Shown piece after piece: positions 1 to 10,683 of a stretch of 64,000 nt of DNA. Each line of letters begins with the position of its first letter. Within the stretch, counting starts at the first letter, position 1. The notes beneath the pieces are model-generated. The model was given only the letters and a program-made list of their open reading frames with translations. It searched no databases and had not been told where the DNA came from. Origin of the DNA: Plantago ovata (Eukaryota > Streptophyta > Magnoliopsida > Lamiales > Plantaginaceae); NCBI GenBank assembly GCA_028274465.1, contig CM051458.1, positions 21,963,566 through 22,027,565 on the forward strand. The letters run 5' to 3'. Both the position numbers and the translations under genes were made by a program.

Positions 1-901
1 TCAAGACTTGTTCTTGTTCAAAAGAATGAAAGAACACTTAACTAATTTCTTAGTAGTGTAAATTCTACTTCTTCACAAGTAGCTTTTTCAAGTTTAAGTC
101 TTGGAACGGATCAATGGCAGTAAGACTATTGAAGGGTATGTGAGTTTAAGCACAAGTGAGAGTATGATCACGTTGTTGACACACTTCAACTCTTTGCCGG
201 ATGACCTCTATTTATAGTGAAAATAAGGAGCCGTTTGAATTTCAAATCCTAAGGCTTTTGTTCCTTAAAATGTCACTATCTTGCTTTTGTACTTTCAACA
301 GCGTCCTTGTTGTCTTCTAGTCTTCATGTCCTTCGCGTGCATGCTTTGCATTTAATGTTTATTTGAATAGAATTCAAACCGTAACATTGGAGCGCAAATG
401 CAAGTACTTTCAGCAAGAGGTCACATATGTTCCATCAGCAAGTGGTCAGTCTCAGTTTCAACAAGCACAACCTACTCTGTCGTTCTGATTTTTACTTATG
501 CAAGCTGTTGCTGAAGTTTCCACTTTCTGAGCAACATGTGTCTTTGTAGATACCAGTCTTCAGAATTCTTCTAGTCTTCAGATCTTCGAATTCTTCAAGT
601 CTTCAGATCTTCAAAATCTTCAAGATTCTGAGCGGTTCTAAATGCTTCAATAGTTTGTTTGTAAAAACAAAGTACATCATCAGCAAATGCTTCAATAATT
701 TGTATTTCTTTTCAGAAAACAAGATACATCATAAGCTTTACAACCAACCTATCTAGCACCTATTCTAAGTCTTCAGCAAACGTTCCTCTTTTACAATGTC
801 CTTAAAATTCTAAATTCCTATGGACCTTAAGAGTACTAGTTACTGGACTTTCCTTAATTTAGCATGGTTAATTGCTCATCAAAATTACAAGTTTTCTAAC
901 A
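1..901 (-). repeat. 3' LTR of Sirevirus A (partial, cut by window edge)
   Basis: On the minus strand the LTR opens TGTTAGAAAACTTG at 901, directly next to a polypurine tract. A TATA box (TATAAATA, minus strand) lies near 207-216. A CT-rich block at about 545-640 repeats a CTTCAGATCTTC-like unit. It carries a block around 675-750 that the LTRs at 13208-14454 and 18185-20921 lack but the LTR of copy D (39109-40713) has, so it belongs to the longer LTR subfamily. Confidence 0.85.
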
Positions 902-918
902 AATTTCCCCCTTTTTGA
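902..918 (-). other. Polypurine tract of Sirevirus A
   Basis: The minus strand reads AAAAAGGGGGAAATT immediately before the LTR start TGTTAG. This is the usual place and composition of the plus-strand primer of LTR retrotransposons. The same tract is next to the LTRs at 14455 and 20922. Bases 919-1165 are untranslated 3' sequence, which includes a short inverted repeat (AGTTATCT ... AGATAACT) near 1078-1118. Confidence 0.85.
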
Positions 919-1165
919 TGTTAGCAGTCCATGGCTAAATTAATTGTTACCCTTTTAGAGGTTTCTGATGTTGAATAAATCAGTTGATTAATGCAAGCAT
1001 ACTTGAATAAATAAACAGTAAGCATAAGTAAATTGCATAATCAAAAACCAATAAGAGTCGAAAGTTTCATTGCTGATAGTTATCTTTCATAAGTTTACAA
1101 GAAGTAGCAGAGATAACTTAAATAGAATCAGCAAACAAAACTTTAACAAAAACTATTACAGAGAA

Positions 1166-4100
1166 TTAAGCACTTCCAGAAGATTTTCTCAAAATCTCTC
1201 TTACACTCTTCTCAGCAAGTGCAGTAAATTCAACACAGTCCTTTTCGTAGTTTTCCAGAAGCCTACGGACTTGTAGTTGAAGAATTCTTGCATGTTTGCA
1301 GGCAGTATGATGATGCTTCTCAGCATTCATTTCCATGTAGTGAGTTACCCACAAATGCATGCCCCAATTGCTGGCATGGAGAAGCTGTGTATCTGAAATG
1401 CTTTTAGGATGAATCTTTCTTAGCCAGAGAAGATCTTCTTCTTGATCCTTAGCAGTGAGATAGAAATACTCATAAGGAATCAATCCAAGTCTCTTCTTTG
1501 TTTTCTTGGTTACTGGGTCAGAGTAATAAGCAATGCCAGGTGGTTTTATCAAATTTGGTTCTTGTTTAGAAGTCTTACCAATGGCAGTTCTTCTTATTGA
1601 GACCTCAAGATTCAACCATTTCCCAGCAACGTTTCTTGGGAGGGATTCTTCCCTTTGTTTCCTTTGGACCTTGAGCTCAATCCATTTGAACATTTGGTTC
1701 AATATGGTTGTAGGAAAGAACTCATTCACCAGCAAATCTTCCAGCTTTAAGATCTAGCAACCATGAATGTTTCTGATCACATTCTGAGTGGTTTCATCAT
1801 TGCTGGTCTTTGTATATTCAATGTCGGAGCCAATAGCAATGCTGGCCAACCTCTTTTCTTCCTGTCTTTGCCTTCTTCTTCTTGATTTTGCATTGTCTTG
1901 ATCTCTTGCTGAAGAGTCAGACGAGAAATGCTTTGAATGGCCAGACGGAGTTAAGGCTGTTAAGGGTCTAGCTCTTATGGCTTGAGCTATTGTCTGATTG
2001 TCATCATCTTCATCATCTTCATTCAGATTTTGATGACTTTCAGTATGGCAAAAATCTTGAGTTTCAGCAGCAGTTTTTCTCTTTTTGGTACTTGCTGAAT
2101 TCAACTCAGATTCTGCTTTCCTTTTTGAACTTTGCTCTCTTTCAGCAAGAGGTTCTAAGGGCAGTGGCTCATCAACAGTAGGAGGGGTTTGGTTTCTCTT
2201 TCTGGCTTTCTTTTCCCCCTTAGACATGGATTGCAACATCGGAGTGATGTGCAAAGAATAGAACTCATTGCAATTTTCAGCAAGAGTGCTTAAGCTGTTA
2301 TACTTCATGATGATTTGTTGCTGATCAGAAGTCATTTTTGGCAACTCCTGTTGAATACTCACCATGTTCTCTTCATGTCGTTTTTCTGTTGCGGCCTTAT
2401 CATCCATGAAATTCTGAGCCTTCACGAGAGCGGTCTTTGCTAGCTTGAGTGCTTGATTTACATCTTCTTCATAACTCTTGTGATAAAGACTGATGTCTTT
2501 TTGAGCTATTGTTAGAGTAGTAGTGCGTCTCAGCACTATAGCCAATATTTTTCCAAAATCAAGCGGGCTCTTAGCAAGCAATGCCTCATCTCCTGCTTTG
2601 CAGGCATCATGGACTTTCTTTAGTGCCAAAATTCTAGGAGTAACTCCTCAACTCTTGGGAACGGAACTAGGTTTGGAGTCAAGGAATGAATTTTCAGTTC
2701 TGAAGCAAACTGATCATCCTTTATCAGCAATTCTCCTCTTAGACCATCGTCTAGATCATTTATGTAATCAGGAGGAGGAATCTGAACCACTTTGGGGTCT
2801 CTTTTGGATTGTTCATCCTCATTTGCTGATAAGTCATCGTCATCCTCAGATTCATCAAGGTCAGCAACCTTGGAACCTAAGTCAGCAGCTTCACTTCCTT
2901 TTGGTTGAGTGGTTGCTGATGGCAACACTTCAAACTCAACAACTGGAGTTTCAGCAGTAGTTAGTTTTAATTGAGTTTGAGACTCAATTACTGGAGTTTC
3001 GCCAGTAGTTAGTTTTAATTGAGTTTGAGACTCAATTACTGGAGTTTCGCCAGTAGTAAATGGAAGGGAGGGGACTTCCTTTGGTCTTACTCCTGAAGGT
3101 TGACCAATTTCTAGATCCTGCGTATGCCTTGCATGGATCAATAGACTGTTCTGTAGAGCGCGTTGGTAATCTTCATCCAATTCATCATCATCATCAAGGT
3201 TTGCATCAGTGACCTCGGCATCAGAAATTGGACTCTTGCCATTTTTCAAGGCAGCCCTTTTTCTGGCATACACTTCTTCAGTATCAGCACCTTGTACAGG
3301 TGCTTGATTTTCAGCAGCAGGAGCAGGTTGAGATTCATGCTGAGGTTGTGGTTGTTCAGCTTGCTGATTGTCTTGTTGAGTATTTTCAGCAACTGTCAAC
3401 TTTAATCCTCCAGCATCAGGACTTGGACCTTGATTGTCATCATCGTCGTCTTTCTTGTCCTTGGAATCTTTCCCTTCATCATCACTGGGATCAGTGGGAA
3501 TGTTCTCATCTTCTTCCTCTTCATCATCATCGGTCAGAATTACTAACTCGAGGTGCTTGTACAAAGCAACACTTGTCACTTCCTCTTCCTCATTGATTTT
3601 GTGGGGATCAGCCACCACGGGTACAAAGAAACCCTTGAGCATCATAGCTTGTTCAGCTGGAGAGGAACTCTTGAATTTGGCCTTCATATTCTCTCTGATT
3701 TGAGCAATCAGATTCGAGCTTATTTGCTGAGAATATGTCATTACTTCAGGGAGGATGGAGTGAACGAACGTCTCGAGCTTCAGCAGAGAAGATCTCTTTT
3801 TCTCGTTTGAAAGATGAAGATGGAGATCAGAGAAATCCATTCGCCTGTATCTTTGCCAGTTGCTGACGGACTTAGCAACTCTTGACAAAGTTGTTCGCTT
3901 GAAGTTCAAGTACAGTTCCTCAGAACTCACTTGTTGATCTTCAGTGATGAGCACCACTTCAGTGGTCTCCTTTTGAGCCTGAAAAAGAATGAAATTTAGA
4001 TCAGGATTGGTTTGGATAATTGCTTTAGAGTTCAAAGCTGAAACATGAATTACCTGCTGAGATTCAGCAAGCTCATGTTGTACAATTTCCATTCCTTGAG

Positions 4101-6422
4101 GAGCTTGAATAGCATCCTCCATTTGTTCATCCTGAAATAAATTTGAGTTAGATACAAGTACTAAGCTGTCAAACTTAGTTTTATTACCAAAAACATTAAC
4201 TACCTGCTGAGCAGGGAGTGTTGATTCTAGTGCAGAGGCTTCAGCAACCATCTGACTTGCATCTTGAGAAGTCTGTAGAGATAATATAATATTAGCAAAA
4301 GAATAAGTTTCAGAATTTGAAGGTTTACTGATGGTTGAATTAACTACCTGCTGAAGAAGACAGGTTGTGGCTCAGTCCTTTCAGCATTAACAGCTTCTTC
4401 ATTTTCCGGGACTGTTTCTTCAGCAGAATTCTTGTTTTGCTCTGTTTGAGAAAGCTGCGCGGTTTCAGCAATCTCCCTTGTCTCTGAAATGACAAGTTGA
4501 GCAGAAGCATCTTGACCTTTAAGCTCACTGCTTGTCATGAAGACATCAATGGATTTGTTGGTTGATTCTTCAATCTCCAACTCCATTTGTTGGCTTATAG
4601 CTTCCAGTACAAGCTGGACTTTGTCCATTGATGTCGTTGGTGAACTCGGGTCAGTATTCTCAGCATCACGAGATGCGTCGTTGAATAGTGCTTCTTGTGT
4701 TTCAGCAACTTCTGGAACTTGAACCATTGCTGTCTCAGCAACTGGTTCTTCAGCAACCGGGGTTTCAACAACTTGATGAGTTGCTTGTTCAGCAACCATC
4801 TTTTCAGCAGCATCAGCAAGTGCCGCATTTTGCAGATCAGTAGCAATATCACTTGCTGGTTCCAGAGTTAGATCATTTGGATTATCTACAATGTAGATAT
4901 CTGGGACTTGGGCAGGAATTTCATTTCCACTGCCTTGTGGTCTGTTCTCAGTTGAAGGATCAACGTTGAGTCGATCATTGAAGGCTTCCGCAAACACTTC
5001 AATGTTGCTGACATAGGCTTCAGTAACCACCTTGTCAACATCTACTGGCAAATGCGTTTCAGCATTTGTCTGGGAATTGTCTGAGAGGTCATGGACAACA
5101 GGAACTGACTTGCGAGCCAATGTTTTCTTCCTTGTGTTGCCTGTCCTTTTCCTCTTTGGTACGGGGTTTGCTGATGACGCTGCAGTCTGAGTGTCATCAT
5201 CAGCTTTCCTCTTTTTCTTGTTAGATTTCTCCAGTTTCCCAGAGGCGTCAGTAGTTGCATTTTCAGCAACGGCTCTTGTACACGTACCTTATTGATCAAC
5301 TACAGCAGTTTCATTTTTGTCACCACCATCTACAACAGTTTCATCTCTAAGTTGCTGAGTGGTGACATCTGCAGCTGTTGTATACCTTTCTTTCTGGCTT
5401 GTGCTGACAACATTTGCAGCTGTTGTCTTCATTGATTTTTCTAGTTTCTTGCCAGCAGTCTTAGGTACATCCTGCTTGTAGAAAGATCTTCCCACATTGC
5501 ATACAGACTTCTTGATTGGCAATGGCTTTCTCAGCTGAATCCTGAAATATTCAAGGATGTAGCATATCTTTATTCCATACATAACTGGAAAGGAAGGTGA
5601 GACCTTGTTGTCTTCTACCTTTACTTTGAACTTAGTAACACAATCAACAAGCCTGTTGAAAATGTACTTAGCCCAGTTAAGTTCTGTTTTATTTTCATGG
5701 ATATGTATCAGCAGCGGCCATCTTCTTAGGCCTACTTGGTCAATTCCTCCAACTTGGGAGTCAAGAACTTTTATTAGTAGCAGAGCTACTAGACCAAGTG
5801 AATGGCAGAGATGCTTTCTCTTAACGTGCTTTGTCCAAGTCACGGGAGCAATCTCGCCTTTCTTCATTTTCTCATTTTTGACGTCACTGTAGAAAGCTTC
5901 AATTTCTTCGTCAGTGGCAGTGACGTCATCTTCAGTTCCAGTGGTTGGAATCTGAAATATTTCCGCTAAATCAGTCCATTTCAGGACGATTTGCGTGTTC
6001 TGAACTGTAGTAAAGATCACTTTTTCAGTGACTCCTTTACTATCAGTAAGGGACTGGATTTCTGCATTGTTGTAGAATTCCATTGTATCTATCATGCTCA
6101 CTTGCTTAGTGCGAGCAGATATAAAGTTCATGAGGCCTTGTTGCTTGATAAACTCAAGTGCCTCTTCATTCTCATCATCGAATTCTTGTTCATAGAAGTA
6201 CCTAATGTACTTCTCCTTTGCAAAACCACCCCATTGCATCAACATCTCACACTTTGCAGTGTCAAGATATGATGGAGGCATAGGTTTTTCCGATATTCTA
6301 TCATTTTTCAACACAACTTTCATTGTGTTTGTTGCCGGAGTAGTCACCGGAGCAGTGTGTATCTCAGCACTGTCTACCTTAGATGACTTTGAGGACTTAG
6401 AAGACTGTCTCTTTGGTGCCAT
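1166..6422 (-). pseudogene. Extra (env-position) gene region of Sirevirus A
   Basis: A gene of roughly 1,700 codons lies between pol and the 3' LTR, where Sireviruses carry their env-like gene. The N-terminal part (6422-5289) begins MAPKRQ with a basic Ser/Lys-rich leader, then a domain with motifs such as LPIKKSVCNVGRSFY that from memory resembles the 'putative plant transposon protein' domain (PF20167-like). The middle is low complexity: Val-Ala-Glu repeats and long Asp/Glu runs. A heptad-like helical stretch (around 2530-2300) follows, then a strongly conserved C-terminal domain (1735-1166) with a KDQEEDLLWLRKIH motif. I see no convincing signal peptide or membrane anchor, so 'envelope' is a positional name only. 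It is broken a few times. Copies B, C and E carry the same gene. Confidence 0.7.
2961..3056. repeat. 48-bp tandem duplication in the extra gene of A
   Basis: Two consecutive 48-bp copies (2961-3008 and 3009-3056), followed by a partial third. In the gene frame they encode two copies of a 16-residue unit with the core TTGETPVIESQTQ. Each unit holds the inverted repeat TTGAG...CTCAA. Copies B, C and E have only one unit here, so the duplication is specific to A. Confidence 0.9.
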
Positions 6423-6539
6423 TTCTTTTATAGAGAAGAAAAATGTGTACGAAAAGAGATAGATTGCTTTTTGACCGGAGGTACAGTAGATTCAGACTAA
6501 AATTTGCAGAGAAAGGAAATGTGAGTTAAAGAATTTTGT

Positions 6540-6580
6540 GATTTCTCTAACTCCTTCTTTATATAGTGTCTCTGTTGTGT
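6540..6580 (-). promoter_or_regulatory. Internal TATA box ahead of the extra gene (A)
   Basis: On the minus strand ACTATATAAAGAAGG lies about 140 bp before the ATG of the extra gene at 6422. The same box occurs at the same distance in C (about 26169-26176) and E (about 51486-51493). This suggests an independent promoter for the extra gene rather than expression only through the LTR transcript. Function is inferred; no transcript evidence is visible. Confidence 0.5.
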
Positions 6581-7336
6581 GAAAAACTCAATCGATTTGA
6601 GCTCTCAGCAAGGGTAAAACAGAGAAACATAGGCGTTAGTGGAGCCTTTGCATTGAATGCGTAGTGGCCCACTAACTAAAACCGTCAGAGCACTCTCTCT
6701 CTTTGTTTTGTTAACCGTTAGATTAGTAACTCCTTTTAATCAGTGGACACGATTGAATTTCATGTCATGATTATTACGAGTTTATCTGTGCCCGTTTAAC
6801 GTAACAAATTGATTTTACCGAGTTTTAAGGTATTAGATTGCTTGTTGAAATAGACAAGAATCTTTTCAACGAGTTTGCATAAATAGCCTCGATACTTGCT
6901 GAAAGTTCCCCCTTACTTAGATATCTCGTATTTTCTTAAGTTTAAAAGATATTTCTAAGTTCCCGTATCAGTAAATACTTTTGTACTTGAGATATCTTTT
7001 GGTAAAATCTGAGATATGAGTTTTTCTCTTTTACTGAGTTCCCGTCTCAGAATATTCCCTTGATACTTGAATACTTGTTTCATTATCTTTGATTGTCTGA
7101 ATGCATGTTTCAGCAATCCTTAAGGTTTTTCTCTTACTGAGTGCCTGCCTGTCTCAGCAAGTGATCAAGTTTCCTAACAAATACCCGTTTTGAAGGAATT
7201 ACTTGTTGAATGCCTGTTTCAGCAAACATATAGTGACTTATCATTTCTTAGAAGAAATCAGTGGACAGAGCTTTTAAACAAGAATACTTTGGCTTGCTGA
7301 ATACCTGTTTCAGCATTCTGCCAGATGTATCCTTTA
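6581..7336 (-). other. pol-to-extra-gene spacer of A with hairpin array
   Basis: A non-coding spacer. From about 6950 to 7330 it holds about seven short inverted repeats, spaced roughly 30-80 bp apart. On the plus strand they follow the pattern TTGCTGAAT-loop-TTTCAGCAA or CTGAGTTCCCGTCTCAG. Stems are 5-9 bp and loops about 6-9 nt. A second polypurine-like motif (GGGGGAACTTTC, minus strand) is near 6905-6920. The segment nearer the gene (6581-6900) shows no coding sense. The same layout is present in C, D and E. Confidence 0.75.
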
Positions 7337-10300
7337 TTGAGGTAGTTCAATCAATCCAAGGTTATACCTTAGCATTGCGAACCTATTATCTGGTAGGGGC
7401 TTGGTAAAGATGTCAGCAAGCTGATCATCAGTGCCTATTTTCACAACCTCAATATCTCATTTTTCCACATGATCTCTAATGAAGTGATGTCTAATATCAA
7501 TGTGCTTAGTCCTAGAGCGAAACTTAGGATTTTGCGTGATAGGAATAGCACTTGTATTATCACAAAAGATTGGTGTTTTCTTTGCAGAAATACCATAATC
7601 TCTTAATTGTTGCTGAATCCATAGGATTTGAGCTGTGCAACAATCAATTGCAATGTATTCAGATTCAGTGGATGAATTGGCAACACGGGTTTGCTTCTTT
7701 CTAAACCATGATATTAATCTAGTACCCAAAAACTGACAAGTTCCAGAGGTACTTTTTCTATCAAGAGTTGATCCTCCATGATCAGCATCAGAATAACCAA
7801 CCAATTCTAGTCCAGAATCTTTAGGATACCATAATCCAACATTGACTGTACCTTTGACATATTTCAGTATCTTGATTTCCTTTTTGTAGTGTGATTCTCT
7901 TGGATCAGATTGAAATCTTGCACACACACAAACAACATACTGAATGTCAGGTCTACTTGTTGTTAAATACAACAAGGAACCAATGAGCTTCCTATACTTG
8001 TGTTCTTCAACACTTTTATCCTCTTTAGTATAGCCCAATTTGGTACCAATACTCATAGGGATCTTTTCAGGTTTCTCTTCCTCTTTGATCCTAAACTTTA
8101 TGAGCATTTCTTTCGCATAGTTTACTTGATTTATGAATATTCCATCTTTGAGTTGCTTGACTTGCAATCCTAGGAAATAATTCAATTTTCCCATCATACT
8201 CATTTCAAACTTGTTTGTCATGAGTTTGGCAAAATCATCACAAAGTTGCTTGTCCTTAGATCCAAAAATTATGTCATCCACATAAATTTGAACTAAGAGT
8301 ATTTTACCATCATGGTTCATGGTAAATAAGGTTTTGTCAACTTCACCTTTCTTGAAACCATTTTCCAGCAAGACCTTAGCCAAGGTATCATACCATGCTC
8401 TTGGTGCTTGCTTTAGACCACATACAGCTTTCTGAAGCTTGTATACCATCTTGATTTCTGAGGGAAGTTCAAAGCCAGGGGGTTGTTCTAGGTAGACTTC
8501 TTCAGCAAGTTCACCATTCAAGAATGCACTTTTAACATCCATTTGGTAAACAATGTAGTCATTGTGAGCAGCAAAGGCCAAGAAAAGCCTAATTGCATCC
8601 AATCTTGCAACTGGTGCATAAGACTCATCATAGTCCAATCCTTCAGTCTGACAATAACCTTGAGCAACTAAACGTGCTTTATTCCTTGTTACTTCACCAG
8701 ACTCACTCAGCTTGTTTCTGAACACCCACTTTGTACCAATAGCTTTCTTGCCTTCAGCAAGTGGTACAAGTTTCCAGACTTTGTGCCTTTCGTATTGATC
8801 CAGTTCTTCTTGCATTGCCTTTATCCATTCAGAATGCTTTAATGCTTCTTCTATGGTTTTAGGTTCAATTTCTAAAACAAAACAAGAGAACAATGATTCT
8901 ACTTCTACGACAGTTGCTTCTTCAGCAAGTCCATGTGTAGTAGAAGCTTTGGATCTAGTCACTTGACGTTTATTAATATCGCCAATCATATCCGTAGAGG
9001 GATGATCTCTAATCCATTTATTCAAAGGTTTTCTGCTTGTTGGATCTGGATATGTTTGCTCATCAGCATGTGACTCTTCAGTATGTACTTGTTCAGTACT
9101 ACTGGGATTTTGTGTCTCTGCTGAGATTGGTTCATCAGCAACTGCTTGTTCAGCATTGCTTGATTGAGGTAGCTCATCAGCAGGCACTGGAGGTTGCGTA
9201 GTTTCAGCAACTTCCGGAGCAACTGCGTCTTTTGCTGGAAATTCTTTGTCGTGAACTATATTTATCTTGTCATGACTTGGGGGAGGAGAGTCATTGTCAG
9301 AATCATCATTTAGTTCAATTGACTTGATTTTCCTAGCATCAGATTCAGTTCTTTGCTCATGTATGATTAACTTTTTCATACATTCTGATATTTCTTCTTC
9401 AGTGGGCACTCCTTGTGTCTTTTCATAGAATACAACATGCACTGATTCTTCGATCTTTTGTGCCTTTTTGTTGTAAACTCTATAAGCTTTACTATGCAAG
9501 GAGTAGCCGAGAAATATCGCTTCGTCTACCTTTGGTTGAAATGTTCTTAGGTATTCTCTACCATTATTAAGAAAGAAACACTTGCAACCAAATACTCTTA
9601 GATGAGTGATGTTAGGAGGTCTTCCAACAAACAATTCATAAGGAGTTTTGTTGTATTCCTTAGTAATCAAATATCTGTTTTGAGTATAACAGGCGGTATT
9701 AATCGCTTCAACCCAGTAAGCCTCACTTATTTCAGTGTCAGCAAGCATTGTTTTTGCGGCTTCTTTCAGGGTACGATTCTTCCGTTCAGCAACACCGTTT
9801 TGCTGTGGTGTTCTTACTGAGGATAACTGATGTTGTATACCTTATGAGGTACAATATTCAGTTATGTACTAGTTTACAAACGCAGTACCATGGTCTGTCC
9901 TTATGACTTTTACCTTATCATTTTTCATATTTGTGCTTGATGAATACTACCCAAGTGAATCTTGAATAGTCATCCACCACGACCAGACCATACTTCTTAC
10001 CAGCATAGCTTGTTGAAGACGATTCAAAGAAGTCCATGTGCAAGAGTTGTAAAGGTTTTGTAGTTGACGGTACTGCCTTGTTCTTGAAAGAGGATTTGGT
10101 TTGCTTCCCTTGCTGACATGCATTGCAAACACCATCCTTCTTAAAAGTAACCTTAGGTAATCCAACTACAAGTGCCTTTTTAGACAGCTTATTCAACGTC
10201 TTGAAGTTTAGATGACTTGTTCGTTTATGCCATAACCATGCTTTTTCAGCAAGGCAATCGTGATCTGAGACAAGGCATTTTTCAACGATTGCTGAAGACC

Positions 10301-10680
10301 AATCTACGGTGTACAAGCCTCCTGATCTTCTTGCAATCATATGACCTTTTTAGTCTCGAAATCTATAAGTTTACATTCATCACTTCTGATTTTGATGAAG
10401 TATCCTTTGTCAGCAAACTGACTCATGCTGAAAAGGTTAAACTTAAGATTTTTGACATAAAGAACTCCAGTAATGGTTATGCATCCTAACTTCACGTCAC
10501 CATAGCCTTTTGTAGAACCGGAGCCTCCACCAGCAAACCTTATTGTTGGACCTTTAGACCACCGTCTATAGTTTATAAGGTTATTCTTGTTGCCCGTCAT
10601 GTGCTTTCCACAACCACTATCAAAGTGCCAGATTGCATCGTTTGTCTCCGTGGCTGAAGTCTGCACAATCAAGAGCAAAC
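7337..10680 (-). pseudogene. pol region of Sirevirus A (protease, integrase, RT, RNase H)
   Basis: In order from high coordinates: aspartic protease with a DSGCGKHMTG motif; GAG-pre-integrase zinc finger with HKRTSHLNFK and CNACQQGKQ; integrase core; reverse transcriptase with [20 protein letters not shown] and [13 protein letters not shown]; RNase H with [20 protein letters not shown] and [11 protein letters not shown]. Integrase before RT is diagnostic of Ty1/copia. The region is interrupted a few times and is a fossil. The closest copy in the window is the pol of D. Confidence 0.9.
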
Positions 10681-10683
10681 AAG

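Noticed and set aside
1166-6422. Treating the extra gene copies as separate host genes
   Set aside because: The same gene recurs between pol-type spacer and polypurine tract in A and C and is partial in B and E, so it belongs to the Sirevirus.
1166-6422. Naming the extra gene a retroviral envelope
   Set aside because: Position fits the 'env-like' label, but no signal peptide, cleavage site or membrane anchor is evident.
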